This document shows, piece after piece, positions 44,851 through 55,259 of a DNA stretch of 64,000 nucleotides. Position 1 is the first letter of the stretch; each line of letters starts with the position of its first letter. The stretch comes from Onchidella celtica (taxonomy: Eukaryota > Mollusca > Gastropoda > Systellommatophora > Onchidiidae). Under the pieces are notes generated by a model, which saw only the letters and a program-made list of their open reading frames with translations, ran no database searches and had not been told where the DNA came from. A program made the translations under genes and the position numbers. The stretch spans positions 47,413,271 through 47,477,270 of the forward strand of contig OZ007579.1 of the NCBI GenBank assembly GCA_963931925.1. The letters are read 5' to 3'.

Positions 44851-46371
44851 TTATTTCGAACAGCCATGAGTCATATTTGATTCCTGCTGAATTTTTATTA
44901 CCTCAACCTTTCCCATTTTATGCTTATGGACCATAATATTGTTCTCCAGAACCGTTTGATCTAATAACATTAAAGGGAAAGATTCATGACTGGATAAGTG
45001 TATTTTTTCACCTGAGTCGTAAGCAAGGAATTTCATAACAGAGTGCACCGTGCAATAAAATGGAATCTGTTTTGTATATGTTTGACTCGATGTCGTGGAT
45101 AAGAATTTTGGCGTTGAGATAGAGTAATCTCCGGAGCAGCACAATCAAAACGCATCAAATTTGATCATCAAAGGTTGTCTTAATCAGGCTGTGTTGGCGT
45201 AGATGTTGATTTGCAAACGGTGATGATTTTAGTTGAAAGACATTAAAATTTGAAAGCACATCGGGACACGAGACATTTTTTCGGACGTATTTTCGACAGT
45301 TACACTAAGGAGGGAGAAGTGACTTCGCGAAACTGACTTTCAGTGAGATTTTTCGCATACTACCCAACTAGTTGGGTCTCACTGAAATGGAATGTGGTGA
45401 CGTCAGCATCCAATAATCCCCCCGAGCAAAATCGGCCAGTGCGGGCCAAGGTTTAGTCCTGTGAACGAGTCTCCCGGGAAAGTGAGAATGACACCCTAGT
45501 AACATCAGTTCTATTAAATTCATCCAAAGAGCTCAGGGAAAAGAGATCGTAAATGTCACTACTGAAGCTCTGTGAGTGTTGATTTTTACCTCTTTGGCCT
45601 GACATGTGATATCTTCATGGACGTCACATTTAACGTGTGGCTTATGGACGACCAGCTCACCACAGAGTTACATTAAAGTCGTCAATTGCATGTTTTATAA
45701 CCCTGGGGCGCACATGCGACCTTGTTGCGTAGAGGTCACTACGCAGTCACGTCACATTTGTTTTTAAATCTAAGGGAACGAATGGAGACGAGCACACAGG
45801 CGCGACTCGAGCACATTGCAGAGACAACAAAGACATGAAGCTAAGACGCGACTGCAAGATGACAGCGAGTCGCTTGTGCGCGCCAATCATCAGGTGAGGT
45901 CATATTACACACGATGTTAGATAGAGTTCGTGTCGAATTACACTGCCGCCGAGCGACTGCGAAAAATGAGTTGAAGTGGAGCATCCCCCCCCCCCCCCCG
46001 TCTCGTTTTCTCTCTATCCCGCCTCCTCCACCTTTTTTTTTCTCTCTCCTCTGCAAGATTTCAATCTGGAATTTCTTGCACCCTGGTCAAACGCTGTAAT
46101 CACTGCGCCAGCTTTTATTTGTTTATGACTGTACCATTGTTGCTTAGGCTCACTGCTGTTGCCGTGTATAAACGTTCACGTTATACCACTCAGTTTCTTG
46201 CTCATACTTGACAGCTGTAGCCATGTGATCTATATGACCTGAGTATGTCACTAACCCACACAGCCTTTTTTTGGCCTAATTCCGACAAAAATAATTGCAA
46301 GCTTTGTTGCATTGACGGCTACAAATTTGTATCGCGCACAGTCATGCATTGAACTTTTGAGCTCACATCTA
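44850..46371. other. Non-coding stretch with an inverted-repeat patch at about 45712-45892
   Basis: No gene is recognised. GGCGCACATGCGACCTTGTT (45711 on) and the reverse complement of CGCTTGTGCGCGCCA (45872-45886) suggest a degraded MITE, with internal CGCGACTCGAGC / GCGAGTCGC pairing. A poly-C run is near 45987. Confidence 0.35.
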
Positions 46372-46373
46372 AC

Positions 46374-46738
46374 AGTGGTTCTCAGCACTTTTCAAGCAAT
46401 CATATTTTGATTAATGATAGTCGACTTGTTGATTATTCATTGTAAAACAAAGTATTCTTTATCAAATGCACGAAAAAATGAAATTGATCTTTCCTGTACA
46501 TAAAACCTGTCTACGGTTGCTGTTGAAGAATTTAGTGATTGCCTCATGTATTTCCTTCAAATCGTTCTCCATTCCTGTTTTCGTCTCCCTTCGCTCCCTT
46601 TCCTTGTCCCCCCCTCCCCTCCCCCCACCCACCCACCCGTGCCCCTTGTCGCCCTTTTCTTCGTTTACGCGACTCTCCCCTGAAATGGAAACACCCTAAG
46701 GGGGGGGGGGGGGCGATATGGCCCAGGTTGACAACCAC
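46374..46738. mobile_element. hAT-like element with CAGTGGTT ends
   Basis: The left end is CAGTGGTTCTCAGCAC and the reverse complement of the right end is CAGTGGTTGTCAACCTGG. CAGNGGTTCTCAACC-type ends are common among hAT elements (family knowledge). No 8-bp duplication is evident, so the call is tentative. The interior includes a C-rich and a G-rich run. Related GGTTCTCAACCTTATG and GGTTCTCAACGTGGGG fragments occur near 53704 and 57561. Confidence 0.5.
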
Positions 46739-46742
46739 TGTT

Positions 46743-47790
46743 ATAAACAATACTTACTGTGACGGAATACAAGACTAGTGAATTTCAGTGTGTTTACAGT
46801 CAGGCCGGTGATGCACTGAATCAGATCTATTTTGTTCTGCTTTTAGCCTGACACTAAAGATAAAGGGGACCTCGCACATTTGCCCAGACCGAAACAGGTC
46901 TTTTCTCATTAGTTCGGGCGCCCCAAAGTTGTATGGAGTTAGTTCGCGGACAGAGAGACCTGGCGCTACGAGTTAAAATGGACGCAAAACAGACTTGATT
47001 CAACTTAAACCCACGTCAACAAACAAGATGTTGCCTTGTTACACATCAGCGCCTTTAAACAGATTGCTGTTATGTGGTCTCAACAAGCACTGTGCCTAAG
47101 ATATCGGATGTCGGTATTCCGGTTTCGCAAATTCTTCAGTGTGAAGACAAGACGAGCAATATCGACAAAGTCTGAACAGTTGATTTGCCGAAGTAAACTC
47201 TCTCATGACAGAATAGAACTCAATCGAGCTGTCTATTAGTAGGAGGAGTCGATACCGGTGTTTTTTATGACCCATTCAAAATATCTCAGGGCAGTGGAGC
47301 TTGCTTTTCTGGCATCCTGACAGCTCGTTGAGGAATCGATCAAGCTCATAATCGGATCGATTCTCCTACAACATGTGAAATGACGTAATGAAAGGTTCCA
47401 GTCGTTTCACTTGCAAAATTTCATTAAAAATCGATACCTGCCTGTCATTCAGTCCCAGCAAGGCATGTGGCGCAGTCATTACATTTTTGCATGGTATCGA
47501 GAAAAATCGACAACTGACATGCAATCAAAGCAGAGACAAAAAATTGAGTATCGATATGCTTGCGAATGCCCATCTGGCGAGAGCAAATAATGGTAGTTTC
47601 AATGGTGACCGTGACCTTGTTGATTGAGTACAGTCACGAGATGATGTCGAGTGTTATTAAACTAGCCGTATTACGAAACTAGTGATTGTTCATGAACATT
47701 CCTGATCATCTGGTGTGGCCTATTGGTAGTTTAATTTGCAGAACTAGTTCAGGTACCCGGCAATTCTCGGGATAGACCTGTCCTCCAAAC
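46743..47790. other. Non-coding stretch, nothing recognised
   Basis: No gene or repeat boundary was seen. It ends in a CT-rich tract at 47792-47875. Confidence 0.35.
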
Positions 47791-47905
47791 CTTCTTTCTC
47801 TCTCTCTCTCTCTTTCTCTCTCTCTATCTCTCTCTCACTCTCTCTCTCCCTCTCTTTACCTCTGCCTCTCTCATTCTCTACTAATTTACAGTCGTACTTC
47901 AGATA

Positions 47906-48893
47906 AAAGATACTAGAAACGATAAGATGAGACACCTCCCTCTTCGCACCTCTAAAAAAATGGTGCACACAGTTTGCTTGCTGATCGGGGGCGGGGCCCT
48001 TGGCGCATTGCATGAACAGAATGCTTGATATAACGATATATTAATGATGCTGATTTGTTACAGTGCTACTGTGGTTAAAAACAAAAACAGAACAAAAGAA
48101 CAAAATAGCCAGTTTTTCCCACAGTGATTGAAGTTATAAGTTATCTATACTATATATCTATACGAGAGAAGCTGTCAGTCAAAGTGAAAGTGAATATTCT
48201 AGCTGCTAAGACCGTCTGTAAAGACGCTAAAGGCCATATATATCTATACTATATATATTTGTGGACTTGAGATTTTTCGTTGCAAAAGGCTTCTGAACCA
48301 CTCAACACTCAGACTTCAAATTTTATATGGTGCATCAGAATGGATGTAAGAGTGCACAGTTTTTAATAGAAGTCTCAAATCGGTGTAGTTTTTTTTATTG
48401 GAAATTTATTGTTTCGCCATCATTTAGATCTATTTCGAGTCATGATTCGCCATTTTAAGGTTTCGTTATCACTTCCTGCGATGTGTTCACTATCAAACAC
48501 ACTAACCAGTGCGCAAATCGTGCTGTTGTACGGGATGCGCAGGGTGTCAACTCACAAAGGCAGAGCAGTAAGACTTATTTAAAAACAAACAAAAATAAAA
48601 TAAACAAATAGGAACAGGCCAGATGAAGCAGGTCCATAATAACCACCCAGAACTGAAACCAATATTCAAACCGATTTATCCCGGGCAGGGCCGGGGACCT
48701 CAGCTAGTTACAAAATAGGTGACGTCAATCAGTGCCTATATCGGTAGCTGAACAGTGAGCAAAATTCAGTATGTATTTTTCCCTATTTGGTTTTGGAAAT
48801 TACTGCTTTGTTCATGACTTTCGCGCATTCACCGCTAGGTGGCGGTGCGAAATGGCACTGAACGTCTGATCTTATTGTATCTAATATCCTCTG
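47906..48893 (-). mobile_element. MITE family A, copy 3 (inverted), interrupted by a Helitron-like element
   Basis: The left end AAAGATACTAGAAACGATAA and the right end (TAATATCCTCTG) bound sequence matching copies 1 and 2 in reverse, including CGCTAGGTGGCGGTGCG. The flanks TTCAGATA and GTCAGACA are a 6/8 target duplication. Between 48144 and 48707 lies an inserted Helitron-like element. Joining the two sides restores GAAGTTATAAGTTA + TTACAAAATAGGTGACG, which aligns with uninterrupted copy 1. Confidence 0.75.
48144..48707 (+). mobile_element. Helitron-like element family B, copy 1
   Basis: 5' TCTATACTATATATCTATAC follows an A. The 3' end is a CCCGG-GCAGG(G)-CCGGG hairpin, then GACCTCAGCTAG before a T. 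A second 5'-type terminus (TCTATACTATATATATTTGT) occurs inside at 48243, so the 465 bases from there may be one Helitron inserted next to or into another's 5' end. From 48243 on it is nearly identical to 50563-50822 plus 53014-53219. There is no Rep/helicase ORF. Confidence 0.75.
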
Positions 48894-48997
48894 GTCAGAC
48901 ATCATACGCGCCAGGACACTATGCACTTGTTCCAGGAAGAGAAAAATTACACCAAACTGAACTCATGTCAAGCACAGCCCGCCCTGCTCTGAACCTA

Positions 48998-49018
48998 TCA
49001 GAGGGAGCTAAACACACA

Positions 49019-49057
<39 letters not shown>

Positions 49058-49173
49058 ACGCACACGCACACGCACACACACACACGCACACACACACACA
49101 CACGCACGCGCACGTACACGTACGCACACGCACACACACGCACACACACACGCACACGCACACACACACATGC

Positions 49174-49205
<32 letters not shown>

Positions 49206-49235
49206 GCACACACACGCACACACACACACACAAGA
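48998..49235 (+). repeat. (CA)n array with CG-containing variants
   Basis: About 230 bases of CACACA with many CACGCA and CGTACA variants. Cys/Val- or His/Thr-rich open frames on both strands are compositional. Confidence 0.92.
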
Positions 49236-49912
49236 AATTATGTGACCGCCATAGCAAACGAATTTGAAAGATTGCCTGAAACTTGAATAAACTGAAAAGG
49301 TCGAAAAGAAAGAAGTGGGCCAGATTAATTCACACTTACGCAAACTAATTTCATAATCTTTGAAATTGTCAATCAGGTTGTCGAGTTGGGGAAAAACATT
49401 ACACCATGATGAAAATTTTAATACACCTGCTACTATTTTTTAAAATTTATTTTATTCTATGATTGAATTCTGTCAAAAGCTTGAGGGCCCGAAATCTCCC
49501 CATGAAATATTCTTTGTGTGTGCCGCCTTTGATAGACACATGCCCCATTAGTTAATGAGAAAATCTGATTTTGTATTTAGTTCATGTTTTGTTGTTTTTT
49601 TTTGTTGTTGTTTTTTTCTGCCTTGTTATCTATTGTAATTTCATTATGACAATTTTTTTGCCTTCATTTTGGTCATTTTCTCTGTCACGAGCTTCTGGGA
49701 TCAGGAACATTGAGGAAAGAATTATAGACGCTAACTTGAACTCTTTTGTAGCCAGGCAGGGAATAACGTATCCAGTGTTTCCGAGATATTATCTGCGAAA
49801 CTAAGTTTAAAATAGTCATACGCAAAAAGACAGGGAGTCTCAAAACGAAATGGTTGCAGACTTTGAATGTCTTTTAACGCAATGTCAGTTAGGGGGTGGA
49901 GGGATTGGGGGG
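49236..49912. other. Non-coding stretch, nothing recognised
   Basis: AT-rich with T-runs near 49600. No gene was seen. Confidence 0.35.
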
Positions 49913-49913
49913 A

Positions 49914-50035
49914 GAATGGTATCATTCAATATTGTAGATATGCTGAAGCGTCGGTCGATACCTTAAACCTAATATGGCCGATGGTTCATGACCTTTCGCT
50001 GTTTTGTGACGTCACACAATGGGATCATCCAGTCG
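49914..50035 (+). mobile_element. Truncated copy of MITE family C (right part)
   Basis: It matches the right third of 53870-54236 and 58630-58994 (ATGCTGAAGCGTCGGTCG, GATGGTTCATGACCTTTCGC, CACAATGGGATCATCCAGTC). It is cut by a G-run at 50036, so the terminal inverted repeat is lost. Confidence 0.6.
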
Positions 50036-50099
50036 GGGGGGGGGGGGGCGATAACGGCAGCTGAAAGTTGATTTCTTTATATACTTAATATATACGGAG

Positions 50100-50562
50100 C
50101 CTGGAAACCGACATTACTTTTAAAAATTAAGAGGGATCTAACAATGTCAAGAGAAACAGTGTCAAAAGTGTCACAGTGTCAAAATATGAAATTTGTTGTT
50201 TACAATGATTACGGCTTCCATGTTGGATTTTGTTGACACATAAAAATTATTTCAGTTGTAGCCTAAAATGGGCGTGTGTGCGCCGGGGTTTAACAATTTC
50301 AATTTGCTGAAACAAGGAGAACTAAAGTAAATGAACCCAGTCTATTTCATTCATTACCATAATTGAAAAGCCTACGTGCGCCCCCCTACCACCTCTCCCC
50401 TTCCAAGTATGCAAACCTCCTCTCCCCCCCCCCCAATCCCGCCACCATCTCTCTCAAGAAAGCTGTTGTTAGGGGACCGTAGTCTAGTTACAAAAGTAGA
50501 GCAGAGAAAACGTTGAGTTCGAACTGTTCAGCTATAGCTCACTCTGTACAATTTTTGGGGTA
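50100..50562. other. Non-coding stretch with poly-C patches
   Basis: No gene. It ends at the A that precedes the Helitron-like element. Confidence 0.35.
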
Positions 50563-51129
50563 TCTATACTATATATATTTGTGGACTTGAGATTTTTCGT
50601 TGCAAAAGGCTTCTGAACCACTCAACACTCAGACTTCAAATGTTATATGGTGCATCAGAATGGATGTAAGGGTGCACAGTTTTTAATAGAAGTCTCAAAT
50701 CGGTGTAGTTCTTTTTATTGGAAATTTATTGTTTCGCCATCATTTAGATCTATTTCGAGTCATGGTTCGCCATTTTAAGGTTTCGTTATCACTTCCCGTG
50801 ATGTGTTCACTATCAAACACACTGAAGCTGTGTTCTCATGTGTACGGAAACGACTACCGAAACGAAAATGATATGCGGAAACGACGTGCGGAAATAAAAT
50901 TTTGTGTTCCCATGTGTACGGAAACGGAAACGGCCAAAATAAAGGAAATTCTCACTTTTGTTTCTCTAGTCATGAGATTCGTTCTTTGCAGTCTGCTATT
51001 TTTTCTCTCTCTTACACCACGGCATCTCTTTCGCCCAGAGCCGAATGCAGTTTCTTGCTTTGGGAAAAGGAGTCCGTTTTAATATCTCTCTCCTCCACCA
51101 CAGAGGTATCAAAAGAAACAAAAACGTCC

Positions 51130-51258
51130 CCGAGAGCGCCGGTGGTGGGTGAACGAGTTTTTCTCCATTCTTTCTTCCAGCTCTCCGCTCAAATTAACAC
51201 GTTGCAGCATAAATTGTGTGAGAAATTGAGAAAGAGTCCTGAAATCAACTTTAAATGA
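51130..51258 (+). pseudogene. Harbinger transposase N-terminal-like remnant
   Basis: One plus frame reads RERRWWVNEFF (51130-51163). After a frame change it reads NTLQHKLCEKLRKSPEINFK and ends at a TGA at 51256-51258. An RRRWWV...(short spacer)...L..ELR..P..F pattern is typical of the start of PIF/Harbinger nuclease proteins. No DDE region follows. Confidence 0.5.
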
Positions 51259-52675
51259 TTGCCCCCGCCGTTTGTTCCATCAAATAGTCCGATTCCAAAG
51301 AAGCAGACGAACAATGTACTTAAAGACAAACAGAAAGCTTTAGAGGCGATCTTTTTTGCCATCCAGCATTCGAAGCAGTAATGTTGCCTAATTCGGTATA
51401 TATATTCTGTTGTGAGTTTTCCAAATCGATTGTTCTGACAGTGTGTGGGACTAATGTTCCTCACGTGAGCAATGTGCATGTGTGCGGTATGCGTCAGGGA
51501 CCTGTGTGCCTTTGATGTTATATTCAATGTAGTTCTACTACTGGTGGTGTGACAACAAATCTCCTAACAATAGGGTGATGAAGTTATATCTTATCTTATC
51601 CTATATTGTTTGTCACAAGAATTACAATGGTTAACCATGCAACAGATGTTCACTGTTTCGTTACAGACATCCCTTTTTTCCATTTTTTAAACGAACCTGT
51701 CTTGGCCTGGTAGTGATGTAATTGCAAATAATTCTGATTTCCAAATTTGTATTGGAAAATCTCAGCAATTAAGTTTATATTAGCCTTGAGGTTTTCTTTT
51801 CTTTTTTATGTAATGCACAATTCTCAAAGACTCCACATTATAAGCAATCATGTTATGACACGATATGTACATGTCTATTATATGTATTTACGTATTTCCA
51901 TATTCTCAACTCAGGAATACTGGAATAGAGATCCAAGGAGTAGACTTGCTCTACGAGCCGTAAAGGGGAAAGGGGATGGGAGAGTGTCAGCGAATGAAAA
52001 TTGTACATAGGGGCGGGGGAGATGTCGGGAAAGCATGGGGATTGTGCAGTTTTTAATTATGATAATGATTTTGTTTGAAAGGATAAAGAGGAAAAAAGCA
52101 AATTAAGTGGTTGGATTTTGTAAAACTCAAATTGAATAATAGATCTGGTTTCTTAAATACAACAGTCCAATAGTCCATATCTAGATCTAGTCCATACAAA
52201 ATACTATCAAGTTTTAGAACACCAAGGCTTTGTCATGCCTTGTCATGGACAGTCACCTCTAATGGCTGCACGTACGAGTGGGGGGGGGGGGGTGGAGGGG
52301 GGGTGGGGGGGGGGCGTTGAAGTCAAGATTGTAAAAGGTGTACAGGGTTACGGAGTGAATGTGGGGAAGTGAGACATGGATAAAATCAATCCTACATAGA
52401 CCTACATTTAGCCAAATATAAATACATAACAGGGTTGGTGTTAAAACAGCTGTCTGTGAGGTGACCCACTGATGATGATGATTACTACATACATTAAGAT
52501 ATCAGTGTAGCTGGTAATCATTGTGCTCACGTAGCAGCAGTTTCTTTACAGCTTTACCAAACAAAAAACAATTTAGTAAAAACGTGAAGTCAAAGGATAA
52601 AGCACAAACTCAACAGTTATATCATTTCTCCCCATCGCCTTTGCTGTACTTTCCCAAATATATTAATTGTGTAAA

Positions 52676-52790
52676 TGGGAGTCCTTGTGGTCTGGCCTCC
52701 TCAAGTCAAAAAGTGTCTTGTTTTGTCTAACAAGCTCAATGAGCTTCTCCATATCACTGCTTGTTGTGTGCCACGGTCTTGGCATCTTTG
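52676..52790 (-). pseudogene. MADF-domain-like remnant
   Basis: The minus-strand frame contains MEKLIELVRQNKTLFDLRRP followed by DHKDS. This is close to the first helices of MADF domains (L-I-x-x-V, L-Y/F-D, H/P-D-x-K-D). It breaks off after about 25 residues, so only the N-terminal third survives. Confidence 0.6.
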
Positions 52791-53494
52791 CAATACGAAG
52801 GTTTCCGCCACACTGTTTGACCCACAGAGCCAGCAGTTTCAGTTCATACAAAAACAAAAAAGCGCGGGGGAAAAAAGGCGGGAATGACGTAAGTTCCGGC
52901 TTGCGGCAGTGCGGCAACGGCTAAAAATCGCTACCCAGTGCGAAAAAAATTTTTTAGTCGTTTCCGCACGTCGTAGTCGTTTCCGTTTCCGCACACATGA
53001 GAACACCCCTTAACCCGTGCGCAAATCATGCTATTGTACGGGATGCGCAGGGTGTCAACTCACAAAGGCAGAGCAGTAAGACTTATTTAAAAACAAACAT
53101 ACAAAAATTAAATAAACAAATGGGAACAGGCCAGATGAATCAGGTCCACAATAACCACCCAGAACTGAAACCAATATTCAAACCGATTTATCCCGGGCAG
53201 GGCCGGGGACATCAGCTAGTTTTTGTCTACTTCCGAAATCCCGTTCAGGGAATGTGCCTTAGTGTAATGGCAGTCCAGTTACAACTGGAGCAGACACGTC
53301 ATCGCCACCGTACAGTGCCGGTTGGTGGGTTGTTGTTTTTTTCTGTTTTTTTGGAAGGGGCATGTTCGGCCTGCTCTTCCCGATTTTCAACTCCCAAAGT
53401 ATATTTAAGGCGCGCAACTTGCACATGAGCTCTCCGATTTTTTCGTTCTTGTCCGAGAAGACTAGGCGCTCGATCCTAGCTACCATAGATACAG

Positions 53495-53605
53495 GGACAG
53501 AAAAATATGAGGAAAATCCCTAAATACCTGCATGCCTGCACCGACCGGGGTTTGAAGCCGGTACCTTTAGCATGCGAGGCAAGCACCTTGCCTCTAGACC
53601 AACGT
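53495..53605 (-). mobile_element. tRNA-derived SINE head, minus strand
   Basis: Read on the minus strand it has GTTGGTCTAGAGGCAAGGTG (A-box region) and GGCTTCAAACCCCGG (B-box region), matching the SINE at 26255. It continues with GGCATGCAGGTATTTAGGGA and TTCCTCATATTT. Confidence 0.65.
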
Positions 53606-53769
53606 GTCCCTTTAAAATGGTTATTGTCAAGGAATCATAGCCTTATTACAAAGTGGAACAGAGAAACAAACTCAGTTGTGTTCACTGTTCAGTTGTAGCA
53701 GCGGTTCTCAACCTTATGTGTCCCACGCCCCACTTCAGTTTTTCCAAATAAACGTGCGGATCACCATAA

Positions 53770-54430
53770 TCGGACACCCTTGGTTTACAGTATGTCAAGG
53801 GGTGTTTGTCATATTGTTGCATCCGACATTTTGCCGATTTTGAGGTTTTGTCATGAAAGTAGTTCTCTCCACAGATGAATAAATTAACCAGACTGGAAAC
53901 ACGAGCTTCGGGCTGTGTCGTTTTTTTACGGAATTTCCTGAGCGACGACTGTATAACCAACATGGCCGCCGCTCGGGAAATTCCGATTCTAGTTCTATCT
54001 GCAGTAGAAAATTCTTTTTATTTGTCAAGATTGGTTGTACATGTATTAATTTCTTGGTGCGGAACCAAACTTCCGCGTTCAGTAGGCGCGACAAAATGGT
54101 GTCATTCAAAATTGTAGCTATGCTGAAGCGTCGGTCGCTACCTTAAACCTAATGTGGCCGATGGTTCATGACCTTTCGCTGTTTTTGTGACATCACACAA
54201 TGGGATCATCCAGTCTGGGTATTTTATTAGTCTGTGGTTCTCTCACTCTTAATTTCATTATGTATGAGTGTCTTTTCAATCGGATAAAAACGTTTCGAGA
54301 TCAAATGTGTTTGTGACGTAATGTTTTATGCGTTTCAGTCGTTTTGCCGACCAAACTTCAATCCTCATTTTCTCGAAAAGGCAAAAATGTGCATACAGCA
54401 AAATGGCAAATACCTGTCGATATATTTTTT
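53770..54430 (+). repeat. Dispersed repeat R, copy interrupted by an hAT-like MITE
   Basis: Sequence outside the MITE (53770-53869 and 54237-54430) aligns with the reverse complement of 9115-9370. The outer limits of this repeat family are not clear. Confidence 0.65.
53870..54236 (+). mobile_element. MITE family C (hAT-like), perfect 8-bp target duplication
   Basis: It is flanked by GTTCTCTC on both sides (53862-53869, 54237-54244). The ends are CACAGATGAATAAATTAACC and, from the right, CACAGACTAATAAAATACCC. The interior contains CATGGCCGCCGCTCGGGAAA and GTGACATCACACAATGGGAT. The uninterrupted target is preserved at 9.3 kb. The element is non-autonomous. Confidence 0.82.
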
Positions 54431-54904
54431 AGCCCCACTCTGAGGTCCCACACGTACCAAAATATTAGCCACGAACCACCGGTGGGAAACACGGAGCTAT
54501 AACTCATTATGTAAAATACAACTGTACTCAAACAACCCCACCCTTTCCTAGAAGAGTGTGTGTACTCTATGGACGGCCAATTCTGGAATCTTCCTGCCCT
54601 GTGTCAGACGAATTCCGGCGCGGGAATTAAGGTATTGTGAACGTTTATGAATGGACTTGATCAATAATGCATGAGCTTGATCAGGGGTTAAGCTGGCCAG
54701 TAGTGAATCAATTACTGCACTTACTGTCAAAGAGTTTCAAGTGGCGAGATCATGAAATCTTAATGTTGACACTCCACGAGTTTGTGACCAGGATAATAGT
54801 GTTATGTGCTGTTGGATCAAGGTTTTATTCTCTTTTGTAGTTAATCCTTTTGATGCCGAGACCTCTTTCAGAGCTCTTCTACCTCCCGCACAAACAACCA
54901 CCAA

Positions 54905-54986
54905 CCACAAACATACACACACACACACACACACGTTCCAACCCCCCCCCCCTCCGTGTCCCACTAGTTGCTCTCTCTCCCTCCCA

Positions 54987-55038
<52 letters not shown>

Positions 55039-55192
55039 ATCTCTCTCTCTCTCTCTCTCTCATACACACATTCAAGGAGACGGGGAGGGCACACATGAGT
55101 AGACAGCAAGACGAACAGAGACAGAAAGAGGAAAACAGAGAAAGACGGACAGACTGACTGAGACAGAAAGACAAAGAGAGAGAAAGACAGAC

Positions 55193-55253
<61 letters not shown>

Positions 55254-55255
55254 TA
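54905..55255 (+). repeat. Compound (AC)n, (CT)n and (GA)n tracts
   Basis: (CA)n at 54911-54934, (CT)n at about 54970-55062 and (GA)n at 55197-55249 are separated by short unique spacers. The CT and GA tracts are inverted relative to each other and could pair. Confidence 0.85.
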
Positions 55256-55259
55256 TCAT

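Larger units (their letters stand above)
50826..53010. mobile_element. Degraded PIF/Harbinger-like transposon (2185 bp)
   Basis: The ends are AGCTGTGTTCTCATGTGTAC and, from the right, AGGGGTGTTCTCATGTGTGC, followed by iterated CGGAAACG motifs on both sides. The flanks are TGA (50823-50825) and TAA (53011-53013); the empty site has TAA, so a TWA duplication with one mutation is likely. Two coding remnants lie inside: a transposase N-terminal-like piece on the plus strand (about 51130-51258) and a MADF-like piece on the minus strand (about 52676-52790). Harbinger elements characteristically carry a DDE nuclease gene plus a Myb/SANT/MADF gene (family knowledge). Both are broken here. Confidence 0.72.
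50563..53219 (+). mobile_element. Helitron-like element family B, copy 2, interrupted by a PIF/Harbinger-like element
   Basis: It starts TCTATACTATATATATTTGT after an A and ends with the CCCGG...CCGGG hairpin and CAGCTAG before a T. Helitron sequence is 50563-50822 and 53014-53219; the middle is a 2.2-kb DNA transposon flanked by TGA/TAA. Copy 1 (48243-48707) reads straight through the junction (ACACACTAACC), giving an unoccupied reference. Confidence 0.78.

Noticed and set aside
45841-45895. Possible small exon ending in CAG|GTGAGG near 45893
   Set aside because: The ORF is short, lies in an inverted-repeat patch, and no acceptor or conserved peptide supports it.
48839-49343. Cys/Val-rich and His/Thr-rich ORFs over the CA array
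   Set aside because: Dinucleotide repeat artefact, open on both strands.
53495-53605. tRNA gene on the minus strand
   Set aside because: The same head occurs at 26255 with a non-tRNA body, so it is a SINE.
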